Below are positions 1-7,712 of a stretch of DNA of 64,000 nucleotides, in pieces (the stretch's first letter is position 1; every line of letters starts with the position of its first letter). Under the pieces are notes generated by a model. It saw only the letters and a program-made list of their open reading frames with translations, searched no databases and had not been told where the DNA came from. The stretch lies in the NCBI RefSeq assembly GCF_025464955.1, contig NZ_JAODNM010000124.1, positions 1 to 64,000 on the forward strand, in the 5' to 3' direction. Origin of the DNA: Amycolatopsis sp. Lineage in GTDB: Bacteria > Actinomycetota > Actinomycetes > Mycobacteriales > Pseudonocardiaceae. A program made the position numbers and the translations under genes.

Positions 1-2
1 GC

Positions 3-488
3 GCATTCGCCATGACCGCCTGGGACCTGGCCTTCGACCCCTCCAGCTCGACCATCAAGCAAACCTGGATCTGGGAACACGCCGGCGGGTTCTTCGGCGT
101 TCCCCTGGTCAACTACCTCGGCTGGACGCTCACCGTCTACCTCTTCATGCAGGTCTTCGCCCTCTACCTGCGCCGACGCGGCCCGCTGCCGGCCGCACAG
201 CCAGACCGGGCCGTGGCCACCGATCTGCAGGCCGTGGTGCTCTACGCGGCGACGACGTTCTCGTTCTTCGTCACGTTCTTCACCGGTGCGCGCAAGACGG
301 TCACCGATGCCGTCGGCACGGTCTGGCAGACCGGGGACATCTACGAGACACAGGTGCTGCTCACCGTCTACGGGATGTTCTTCCTTTCGCTCCGCATCGC
401 CCAGCGACGAACCCGGGAACCCGCGCCGACCGCAGTGCCCGAGGCCGCCGATCTCCAGGCGCCGAGCCTGACGCACCTGCCCGAATAG
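3..488 (+). CDS. Carotenoid biosynthesis membrane protein (CruF/DUF422-like), 5' end missing
   Basis: The frame is open to the left edge of the window, so the N-terminal part is missing; the ATG at 12 is probably an internal Met because the codons before it fit the same family. The visible part begins with AWDLAFDPSSS and continues with a motif around FFGVPLVNYLGW, then at least two more hydrophobic segments (about residues 75-95 and 115-130) and a charged tail. This Trp-Asp / aromatic-Gly-Val-Pro arrangement is known from DUF422 carotenoid hydratase-type proteins, which act on carotenoid ends in the membrane. A specific reaction cannot be assigned. An FAD oxidoreductase gene follows 48 bp downstream on the same strand and may be cotranscribed. 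Confidence 0.7.
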   Translation, partial: AFAMTAWDLAFDPSSSTIKQTWIWEHAGGFFGVPLVNYLGWTLTVYLFMQVFALYLRRRGPLPAAQPDRAVATDLQAVVLYAATTFSFFVTFFTGARKTVTDAVGTVWQTGDIYETQVLLTVYGMFFLSLRIAQRRTREPAPTAVPEAADLQAPSLTHLPE

Positions 489-536
489 CCCGAATCCACC
501 AGTGGTTCCCCGTATCGCACCTCGGAGGTTGTCCCA

Positions 537-1922
537 GTGTTCTCCTCACGCTCCCGCCGACTCACCGAGATCGGTACACCGCTGCCCCCGACCGGCACCG
601 AGGTGATCATGCGGCGCGCGGTCGTCTTGGGCGCCAGCGTCGCCGGTTTGCTGGCCGCCCGGGTGCTCAGCGACCACGCCGACGAAGTGGTCATCATCGA
701 ACGTGACGAGACGGACGGCACGCTGCCGCGGCCGGGAGTGCCGCAGGGAACGCAGGTCCACGCGGTGCTCAAAGGCGGTGAACTGCAGCTGGTCCGGTGG
801 TTCCCCGGCTTCCTGGACGACGCGGCCGCACTGGGCATGGTGCTGCCCGCCCCGGACACCCCGGTCTCGGTCACCATCAACGGCGTGAAAATGCCCGCCA
901 CGGCGATGCGGCCGACGGTGCTGGCCACCCGCCCGTTCCTGGAGTCACTGATCCGCACCAGGACACTGGCGGTGGACAACATCAGGCTGGTCACCGGTCG
1001 TGCCGTCGGTTTGGAGTTCGACGGCGACCGGGTCAGCGGTGCGCGCTATGTACCGCACAACGGTGCGGACGCGGTGACCGAACGCGCCGACTTCGTCGTG
1101 GACGCGATGGGCCGGTCGAGCAGGCTGGCCGACTGGCTGGCCGACAGCGGCTGGCCACGGCCCGAGCTGGTACGGATGCCCATCAAACTGAACTACGCGA
1201 CCTGCCTGTTCGAGCAGGACGACCAGGTCAGCGAGGCCGTCATGGCACTCGCCCAGTGCGAGACCGACGGACTCCGCCGCGGCGCGGTGGTCAACCGGGT
1301 GGAAGGCAACCGGTGGATCATGATGGTGTCCGGCTACGACCAGGACCGTCCCGGTCGTACCGTCGAGGAGCTCGCCGCCTTCTGCCGGCAGAACTTTCCC
1401 CCGGTGTTCGCTGACATCGCCGAGCGCGCGCGGCCGGTCGGCGAGGTCGTCACCTACCGGCAGGCCGACAGCAGGCGGCGCGAGTTCCATGCGGTGGAAC
1501 GCTTTCCCGCGGGTCTGGCAGCGGCGGGCGACACCGTGGCCTCGTTCAATCCCGTGTACGGGCAGGGCATGACCTCGGCGACGCTGCACGCGTCCTGCCT
1601 GTCGTCCTATCTACGGTCCGGACCGGACCTCGACCGGCCGGCGAAAGAGTACTTCGATTTGGTCCGGGTTGTCGTCGACGCCGCGTGGCAAACCTCGACC
1701 TTCGCAGACCTGGAACTCCCGCACGTCGACGGCCCCTACCCGAGGGGCTACCACCTCACGAAACGGATGAGCGGCCTGCTGTTCAAAGCGTCGATGTCGG
1801 ATCGGACGATCAGGGAGCAGCTGAGCCACGTCCGCGGCCTGCTGGCGCACCCTGACTCGCTGTCGCGACCCGGGATGCTCCTTCGAGTGCTGTGGCGCTC
1901 ACTGGTGACGGCGACCCGCTGA
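537..1922 (+). CDS. FAD-dependent monooxygenase / oxidoreductase
   Basis: A 461-residue flavoprotein. A Rossmann FAD motif (VVLGASVAGLLAARVL) lies at about residues 28-43. A second flavin-binding stretch, GDTVASFNPVYGQGM, lies at about 325-340; it is the position where PHBH-type hydroxylases carry the GD motif. The substrate is unknown. The GTG start at 537 is chosen because GGAGG sits 10 bp upstream and because the paralogue at 36882-38213 has a similar extension before its Rossmann motif; ATG at 609 is the alternative. The two proteins share the LLAARVLSDHA segment and the Gly-rich C-terminal motif, so they are duplicates within this window. The upstream carotenoid-type gene could mean a shared terpenoid role, but that is inference. 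Confidence 0.8.
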   Translation: MFSSRSRRLTEIGTPLPPTGTEVIMRRAVVLGASVAGLLAARVLSDHADEVVIIERDETDGTLPRPGVPQGTQVHAVLKGGELQLVRWFPGFLDDAAALGMVLPAPDTPVSVTINGVKMPATAMRPTVLATRPFLESLIRTRTLAVDNIRLVTGRAVGLEFDGDRVSGARYVPHNGADAVTERADFVVDAMGRSSRLADWLADSGWPRPELVRMPIKLNYATCLFEQDDQVSEAVMALAQCETDGLRRGAVVNRVEGNRWIMMVSGYDQDRPGRTVEELAAFCRQNFPPVFADIAERARPVGEVVTYRQADSRRREFHAVERFPAGLAAAGDTVASFNPVYGQGMTSATLHASCLSSYLRSGPDLDRPAKEYFDLVRVVVDAAWQTSTFADLELPHVDGPYPRGYHLTKRMSGLLFKASMSDRTIREQLSHVRGLLAHPDSLSRPGMLLRVLWRSLVTATR

Positions 1923-2541
1923 GGGAGGCCGGCGCACTCAGGGCTGACCGAAGGCTTCGACAGACACCGCCTGCCACTTATTCCAGGTTGCGAGTCGTGC
2001 CTCGTAGCCCCGGGGTCACCGAGTCCAACTGCGACTCGTTGCCTGTGAGTCATCAGGGCATGCTTGAGCCGGTTGCCTGGAAAGCGGGCATGACCGGTTC
2101 GGAGGGGGCGGGGGACGCGGTAACGCGTCCCCCGCTACCCGACGAGGCTCACTTCGGGCCGTTCGAACCAACCGAACCACACGGTCGCGACCCGCGCCCC
2201 TGCAGGCCAGCTTGCGATGGCGCAACACCAACGCCCGCCATCCTGATGTTCTTGCTGCCCAGCATCGTGAGCGGGCACGCCACCGCAGCGAACGTCGGCA
2301 TCGCTGGGGGCGCGCACCTCACGCGGCCATGAAGTAGTTGGGCTGTCTGGGACTATCCGCAATGCTCGCTCCGCGAATTGCGCGCACCGAGGCGCGTCCG
2401 CGACTCGGCGTCCCCGCGCCGCGGGTAGCGTCTCCAGACAACCAGTCGAAAGATCGCTCTTCTGGTGGGGGCGTATATCGCAGATCCTGACACGAAGCGG
2501 GGACAACTCCGTCGGGCAGCGGCTCGGCTTCCAGGCATGAT
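1923..2541. other. Intergenic stretch without a convincing gene
   Basis: Open frames here lack ribosome binding sites and family resemblance. Apart from a short GC hairpin at 2110-2133, I see nothing. It separates the FAD oxidoreductase from a convergently transcribed gene. Confidence 0.6.
2110..2133. terminator. GC-rich hairpin, possible terminator
   Basis: Ten-base arms GGGGGACGCG and CGCGTCCCCC close a GTAA tetraloop. It lies 188 bp past the FAD oxidoreductase stop. There is no T-run, as is usual in actinobacteria, so the terminator role is inferred. Confidence 0.45.
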
Positions 2542-2582
2542 CGAAAGCCGCTCCGACCTCATCGCGGTCGGAGCGGCTTTCG
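2542..2582 (-). terminator. Strong hairpin terminator
   Basis: A perfect 17-bp stem (arms 2542-2558 and 2566-2582) with a 7-base loop. The innermost arms read CGCTCCGACC and GGTCGGAGCG, flanked by AAAG/CTTT. It begins 26 bp beyond the stop of the mycothiol-type enzyme gene, on the correct side to end that transcript. Confidence 0.8.
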
Positions 2583-2608
2583 TCGTCAGTGTGGGCTCCC
2601 GGTGCCGT

Positions 2609-3259
2609 TCAGGTGGCCGTGTCGACGCCGCGACCGACCCGTGCGCCCAGTGTGTCGACTCCAGGACCGCTCAAGCGTGGCAGAACGGCACTTCGGCCCG
2701 TCATCGCCATCACGAGTTCGAGGATCGGGCCGGTGACCTCCGGACCGGAGCCGACCGTCCACTCGACGTCGGTCGCGCGCAGGGTCAGGCCGGCGACACG
2801 CGACTTCGAACCGATCAGTGCGTTGGACTTCGAGTAGAAATCGGCGATCCGCATGACATCGGCATCGGAGAACCGATGGTCGATCCCCAGTGCCAGGCGG
2901 ATGTCGCTGCCATGCACGATGATCTCGCCCAGCCAGGAGTCGACCGGCCCGGGCGGCGCGGTCGACGTGTTCGCCTGGCCCCTGAAGTGCTCGAGGGTCT
3001 GCTCCGGGGTGGCCGCGGTCTCGTAGGCGACACCTCTGTCCACCATGACGTCGAAGCGGAATCCAGCGCCGGCGAACTTGGCCCCGAACCGGGCAGGAGT
3101 CATCTTCGCTGTGGCGACCAGATGCCCGAGCACCTGATGGACCGTCCACTCCGGACACAACGACGGCGACGACCACGAGTCGGACGGCAGGTCGGCAAGA
3201 TCGTCCGCGAGCGCGGCCCGCTCGCGGTGGATGACCGGCCACGGGCTGTGATTGGACAT
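2609..3259 (-). CDS. Maleylpyruvate isomerase family, mycothiol-dependent-type protein (DinB fold)
   Basis: 216 residues. The N-terminal helical domain carries CPEWTVHQVLGHLVA (about residues 35-50), the signature of MDMPI/DinB-fold proteins whose His residues bind a metal. A second His lies in WLGEIIVHGSDIRLALG (about residues 105-122). The family includes mycothiol-dependent isomerases and S-transferases of actinobacteria; most members have no known substrate. The ATG at 3259 is preferred over an in-frame start at 3382 because AGGA precedes it and it gives the normal family N-terminus. The gene stands alone and ends at a strong hairpin. Confidence 0.75.
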   Translation of the reverse strand: MSNHSPWPVIHRERAALADDLADLPSDSWSSPSLCPEWTVHQVLGHLVATAKMTPARFGAKFAGAGFRFDVMVDRGVAYETAATPEQTLEHFRGQANTSTAPPGPVDSWLGEIIVHGSDIRLALGIDHRFSDADVMRIADFYSKSNALIGSKSRVAGLTLRATDVEWTVGSGPEVTGPILELVMAMTGRSAVLPRLSGPGVDTLGARVGRGVDTAT

Positions 3260-3804
3260 TTCCTGTCCCCTCGCGTAATTTCCGGAAAATTGTATCCACG
3301 ATCTGCTGACCGCGTTCTCGCCGAGCATACACCTTGAAGTTCCACTATCGAGCCGAAAAAATAGCTTCCCCGGCGCTATCAATTCCCTTGTCGCCGACTC
3401 GGTTCGTCATTCACGTGTGCCGCGTGGGTCCGGTTGTCGCCGTTTCACTACGCGACAAAGATCGAGGAATTCACATCCGCCGGGATCCTTTACGCCCGAA
3501 CGAATTCCCGCGACCACAGCTCGCCGGTCGCCAGTGTCGCGTGATCGGAGTTCGTCTTACGTTTACCAGAAAACAGAATCACACAACACTAGGTCGCGGA
3601 ACGACCGGCACGAGGCTTGACCCTTGCGCGGACGTGCTGGTTACGGTTTGTCCTTATTCGCTCCTCAGATGGTTTTTCCACCCGCCCTACGGGCCATCGC
3701 AAGAACTCCACGCTGATCGCGCCTTCGCAGTTGATCCAGACGCCCGATCCGCCGGCAGTGCCACCCTGGCGGGGCCGCTGTTTAAGATCGGTGCGGCCCC
3801 GCGC
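3260..3804. other. Intergenic stretch, AT-richer than surroundings
   Basis: No frame here has a credible ribosome binding site or family motif. Base composition is lower in GC than the flanks. Together with the nuoN relic just downstream it looks like decayed or acquired DNA. Confidence 0.5.
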
Positions 3805-4235
3805 ACTTACGCGATCACGAACCTCGGGGCGTTCGCGGTGGTGCGCGCTCGCCGACTACCGCTGCCTGATCAGCCGGCAGCCCGCGCTCGCCGTCAGCCT
3901 CGTCGGCTGCCTGCTCGGGCTGGTCGGCACCCCGCCAACCGGGGGTCTTCATCGGGAAGCTGACGATCTTCACCGTGGCATTCGACGGCGGTTTCGGCTG
4001 GCTCGTCGTGGTCGGCGCGGTCAACACGGTGGCGAGCCGGTTCTACTACCTGCACTGGATCGCACCCGCCCTGCTCCCCAGCTTGGAGCCGCTCACCGAG
4101 CTGGAGCCGGGTCGCTCGGCCTACGGCGCCACGTTCCTGTCTTTGGCCATCGGACCGCTGGCAAGCCCGCTACCAGCGACCGTCTCAGGACAGTTCCTCC
4201 GCGCCGAACGAGCACAGTTCGCCGCCGCGGGGTAA
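3805..4235 (+). pseudogene. Relic of NADH-quinone oxidoreductase subunit N (nuoN), frameshifted C-terminal part
   Basis: Three frames must be joined to read one protein. Frame 1 gives TYAITNLGAFAVV (3805-3843). Frame 2 gives ALADYRCLISRQPALAVSLV and then CLLGLVGTPPTG. Frame 3 gives VFIGKLTIFTVAFDGGFGW, VVVGAVNTVAS and FYYLHWIAPAL to a stop at 4235. These are, in order, the C-terminal transmembrane motifs of NuoN/antiporter-like subunits. One shift is an extra G in the GGGGG run near 3940; the other is a junction near 3842, probably with a small deletion. No other nuo gene is nearby and the N-terminal two thirds are absent, so the relic cannot make a functional complex I subunit. Confidence 0.8.
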
Positions 4236-4570
4236 ACGCGTCCCGTGTGGGCTTCGTATCGGCCGGAAATTCAAGCGTCACAAGTAAAGTAGCAACGATT
4301 CGTGCCGCGCCTGACCGGGTCTCCCGGGCTCTCGGCCTCTCGGAGGAGGGGCGGCAAGACCGCGAAAAGACCGCAAGCACCTGCAGCTCCAGTGCTGGAT
4401 CGGCGCTCTCGGGCGTCGATCCAGCGCAGAACCACCGACCATGCTCATTCCGTACTCGGCTTGGACCGGAAGGACGGGGAGCCAAATATTCTCAGATCAT
4501 GCACGCGCGTGCGACTGCGGTGGTTGGCGGTGCCCTGGCAATGTTGAGTCCTCGCCGCCCGCTTCTCGGG
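4236..4570. other. Intergenic stretch, nothing recognised
   Basis: Lies between the nuoN relic and a convergently placed HdeD-like gene. I see no gene, RNA or strong hairpin in it. Confidence 0.5.
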
Positions 4571-5137
4571 CTAGGAGGCGCCGGCGCTGTTGGCGACCTT
4601 GCGGAGACGGAAGGCCAGCACCAGTAACGTGACGCCGTACAGCAGGGCGTAGATGCCGACCAGCAGCGCGATGCCGAACACCCCCGCAATGGGGTTGATC
4701 ACGATCAGGATCCCGGCCAGGAGCGAGATCGCCCCGGCGACGATGAGGAACGCCTCACCTTCGATCTGCTTACGCAGCCGGATCGCTGCGACGATCTCGG
4801 CGATCCCGCTCACGATCGCCCACAGGCCGACCAGTGTCGCCAGCAGGAGCACCGTGATGCCCGGCCAGGCCAGGACGAGGACGCCGAAGACGATGCCGAG
4901 CACGCCTAGCAACGCGTAGGCGGCGCGATGTGTGGCGTCGCCGGGACGGAAGGCCTGCATCAGGCCGCCGACGCCGTCGACGATGGCATAGACGCCATAC
5001 AGGATCGCCAGTACCAGCACCGTCGCGCCAGGCCAGATCAGCGCGAACAGGCCGAGTACCAGTGCCAACCCGCCGCGGATCGCGGCCAGCGGCCAGGCTT
5101 GACGGGGTTCGATGGCGGTGAAGCCGAGAACGGACAT
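4571..5137 (-). CDS. HdeD family (DUF308) membrane protein
   Basis: 188 residues with about six hydrophobic helices arranged as three similar two-helix units. The repeated pattern LAILYGVYAIVDGV, LVGLWAIVSGIAEIV and LVGIYALLYGVTLLV is diagnostic of DUF308/HdeD proteins. In enterobacteria HdeD is linked to acid resistance; in actinobacteria the role is unknown. ATG at 5137 gives the usual family length, but it lacks a strong ribosome binding site and a GTG at 5182 would add 15 polar residues. The gene is monocistronic as far as can be seen. Confidence 0.8.
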   Translation of the reverse strand: MSVLGFTAIEPRQAWPLAAIRGGLALVLGLFALIWPGATVLVLAILYGVYAIVDGVGGLMQAFRPGDATHRAAYALLGVLGIVFGVLVLAWPGITVLLLATLVGLWAIVSGIAEIVAAIRLRKQIEGEAFLIVAGAISLLAGILIVINPIAGVFGIALLVGIYALLYGVTLLVLAFRLRKVANSAGAS

Positions 5138-5250
5138 GCGGCCAGTATCGGAGGTCCGGCGGAAAATGGCGCCCGGAGCCACCCGTTCGGGCCACCGTGC
5201 CGCCAGTAGTTCACGGACAGCTCATGCGACAACCCCGCCAGCGCCACACG

Positions 5251-5592
5251 TCAGCTGAAGTCGCTCAAGGGGCGGGATATTCGTCTTGACCGCTCACCTG
5301 GGAGCCATCTCAAGAAAACTCCGATAGACCAAGTCCAGCAACGCAGCCTACGCATGCTGGTTAGATGCAAAATTCCCTGGAGCAATGCGAGCACGTCAAC
5401 TGGCGCCGGCTCATAGATCCCACGCTCGACAAATCGGATTACCGTCGTAACGTACTCGTCGGCCTCCGCCAGATCGCTATGCGCCGAAATGAGACCCCCA
5501 CTTGTCCCACCCGGAGGAAACGGTAAGCAGCGCCACAAGGTGTAGGAGTCTATGAAACTCAGTATAAATTGCACTTCCCGTCCCTGGCGCAC
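5251..5592 (-). CDS. Hypothetical protein in low-GC DNA, possibly a gene remnant
   Basis: Up to 113 residues with a protein-like composition: segments ILSFIDSYTLWRCLPFPPGG, HSDLAEADEYVTTVIRFVE and EPAPVDVLALLQGILHL read as an ordinary globular helical protein. Local GC is clearly lower than in the flanking genes and third codon positions are not GC-rich, which suggests acquired DNA. Start is either GTG at 5592 or GTG at 5574, the latter just after a purine-rich stretch. I cannot name a family. It could also be the surviving C-terminal part of a larger gene. Confidence 0.4.
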   Translation of the reverse strand: MRQGREVQFILSFIDSYTLWRCLPFPPGGTSGGLISAHSDLAEADEYVTTVIRFVERGIYEPAPVDVLALLQGILHLTSMRRLRCWTWSIGVFLRWLPGERSRRISRPLSDFS

Positions 5593-5684
5593 CGTTCGGG
5601 CGCTACGCTCGTCGGCGCTACATGCCTGGCTCCCCTATCGCCAGTCAGGTTCGTCAACGGCGAGAGCGCAGTTATGCTGGCGCG

Positions 5685-6230
5685 ATGAGGAGCACCAGGC
5701 GCGGCGCATGGCCAAGGTTACTGCTGACGACCATGTGCGTCGGCCTGCCGGCGGTGGCCGCATTGGTGGGATGCACCGTGTCGGTGTCGGTTCATTCCGT
5801 CGACGACAACCAGTACAAGACTACGTGGACGAGCGGTTGGGAGGCAACGATCAATGACGCAGTTCCGTGGAATTCCACCGGGTCGACCACTGGCGTGTGT
5901 GACAAAGGTGGCAAGAAACAGGGATGTTTCGACACCGACCAGAAGGTGACACCGGATCTGCAGAGCCTTCTTGACGGTCTCGCGGTAGCCAAGGTGCCGA
6001 GCGATTTTTCCGAGGCCACCACAACGCTGAGGCAAGCCATCACCCTCAACATCCAGGGACTGAAAGATCGAGACGCGGCGATCGCCGGCAACGATGACAC
6101 GCTGTTCTCCCAAGGGGCTGATGAGCTGGCGCGAGCAAGCCGCCTCTTCGCATTGGGATACAGCCAATTCCCGGACTACGATAGGCCGACGCCCCCGCCC
6201 TTTGGCGGCGAGGGACACCAGTCAAGCTGA
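5685..6230 (+). CDS. Putative lipoprotein of unknown function
   Basis: 181 residues. ATG at 5685 gives a classical N-terminus: Arg-rich, then LLLTTMCVGLPAVAALVGC, where LVGC is a lipobox; cleavage would leave a lipidated Cys at about residue 30. The mature part is polar with a CDKGGKKQGC pair of cysteines and ends in a Pro-rich tail. It should sit on the outer face of the membrane. The stop lies 47 bp before a MarR-family ATG on the same strand. No family was recognised. Confidence 0.65.
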   Translation: MRSTRRGAWPRLLLTTMCVGLPAVAALVGCTVSVSVHSVDDNQYKTTWTSGWEATINDAVPWNSTGSTTGVCDKGGKKQGCFDTDQKVTPDLQSLLDGLAVAKVPSDFSEATTTLRQAITLNIQGLKDRDAAIAGNDDTLFSQGADELARASRLFALGYSQFPDYDRPTPPPFGGEGHQSS

Positions 6231-6277
6231 CAGGCGCAAGGCGAGCTGCCCAGCAACTGGGGACCTACTTCGCGCTC

Positions 6278-6811
6278 ATGGAAGCCGTCAGCCTGCTCCA
6301 GCACGGCGTCGAACAGCAGCTACGCGCCGAAGGCGACATCAGCTACGTGCAATTCCAGCTACTGGCCCGGCTCGCCAACAGCCACGGCCAACTGACCATG
6401 ACGCAGCTGGCCGACGGCGTCGTCTACAGCCGCAGCGGCCTGACCTACCAGGCCGGCCTGCTGGAAAAGGCCGGCCTCATCACCCGCGTACCCAGTCCCG
6501 ACGACGATCGCGCCACTCTGGTCACCATCACCGTGGCCGGACTGGCCCTCGTCGACCGTGTCCTGCCCGGCCACGTCCAAGTCGTCCATCACCTGCTGGT
6601 CGCTCCTCTGCCCGAAGGCGACCTGCACCGCCTCGGCGACATCATGACCCGCGTCCGCGACCACATGCGCGCCCAGCCGCCCCGCTCCGCCGCCCCCCGC
6701 AAACGCCACCCCGGCAGGCGCCAGGAATCGGCCACTGAGAAGGAACCCGAGGACGGACAGCTCAACCCTGGCCGGTCATTCAGACGGGCAAGCCGATCGC
6801 GCAGACACTGA
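6278..6811 (+). CDS. MarR family transcriptional regulator
   Basis: A winged-helix regulator. The recognition region is LTMTQLADGVVYSRSGLTYQ (about residues 41-60) and the wing contains PSPDDDRATLVTITVAG. The codons just before the ATG at 6278 also read like a MarR N-terminus (LGTYFAL), but no start codon lies between them and the upstream stop. The gene has probably lost its original start or is slightly truncated. The C-terminal 50 residues are low-complexity Arg/Pro/Ser and overlap the end of the convergent lipase gene by 32 bp, so the original stop may also have been lost. Its target is unknown. Confidence 0.7.
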   Translation: MEAVSLLQHGVEQQLRAEGDISYVQFQLLARLANSHGQLTMTQLADGVVYSRSGLTYQAGLLEKAGLITRVPSPDDDRATLVTITVAGLALVDRVLPGHVQVVHHLLVAPLPEGDLHRLGDIMTRVRDHMRAQPPRSAAPRKRHPGRRQESATEKEPEDGQLNPGRSFRRASRSRRH

Positions 6812-7655
6812 TCGGCGTCGCGTGCGCCGGGTCCAGTGCGTTGCCGACGAGGTGCCAGACGTTGCGATCGGAAGCCTCGCCGACGTGGCCGACCAGGTCC
6901 AGCGGGCACGAGTCCTGGACCCATTCGTTGGTGACCCCGGGTTCGTTCACGAACGACGTCGGACCCGGCGGCGTCACAATTTCGTCGAACCGCGAAGTGA
7001 TCACGGTATAAGCGATCCCCGGCTGCGCGATCGGGCCGCTGTTGAGCGCGGTCATCGCCGAACCGCCGGGGAGCGTGTCGGCCAGCACCGGCAGCCCGAC
7101 CGTGGACAGGATCTTGTCCAGTGTGGACCGTCCACCGGGCAGCAGCAGCTCGGCCAGTGTGAAGACGCTGGCACTGTCGGCACCATGGGAGGGCGGGGCG
7201 ATCGCCACCACGCGGTTGATCTCGCTCGCGATGCCCTGCATCTTCGCGAGATAGAGCGAGAGGAAACCCCCTTCGGAGTGTCCGACGACGTCGACCTTCG
7301 CTGCGCCAGTCGCGGCCCGGACCTGCTCGACGAACGCCGCAATCTGCGCGGAAGAGTGCGCTATCGGGCCAAGTCCGCCGATGAGGGGTAGTTCCGGATA
7401 GGCGCCGTAGGTCAGGGAAAAGGTGCAATACCCCTGGGTCGCGAGGTCGGCCTGGAGGTGGCTGAGGTCCAACTGGTTGTTGGCGAACGCGCCATGCAGC
7501 AGCACCACGGGATCGGGATGTGCCGAGGTCGGGCGGCAGGAGAAGTCATTGTTTCCACCGGCGGTCGCCGGTGCGGCTTGGGCAGGCGCCGCCACCCCCA
7601 GCGCGCCAGCCAGCAGTGCCGCCGACAGCATTGTCCGCACGAGCCATCGCTTCAT
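6780..7655 (-). CDS. Secreted lipase, class 2 (alpha/beta hydrolase)
   Basis: 291 residues. A Sec signal peptide (KRW...LLAGALGVAAPAQA) ends near residue 27. The lipase features are VVLLHGAF (oxyanion region), VVGHSEGGFLSLYLAKM (nucleophile Ser in GHSEGG), and Asp and His candidates in SRFDEIVTPP and NVWHLVGNALDP. These match the lipase_2/EstA group of secreted actinobacterial triacylglycerol lipases. ATG at 7655 follows AGGAG. It is a close paralogue of the lipase at 21860-22750: the GYCTFSLTYGAYP segment, the GHSEGG box and the final DPxHATPI motif are shared. Confidence 0.85.
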   Translation of the reverse strand: MKRWLVRTMLSAALLAGALGVAAPAQAAPATAGGNNDFSCRPTSAHPDPVVLLHGAFANNQLDLSHLQADLATQGYCTFSLTYGAYPELPLIGGLGPIAHSSAQIAAFVEQVRAATGAAKVDVVGHSEGGFLSLYLAKMQGIASEINRVVAIAPPSHGADSASVFTLAELLLPGGRSTLDKILSTVGLPVLADTLPGGSAMTALNSGPIAQPGIAYTVITSRFDEIVTPPGPTSFVNEPGVTNEWVQDSCPLDLVGHVGEASDRNVWHLVGNALDPAHATPISVCAIGLPV

Positions 7656-7712
7656 GTCGTCTCCTGTGTGTTGTCGGACGCTTGGCCCAGCATGCACCAA
7701 GAAGCCGTGGCG

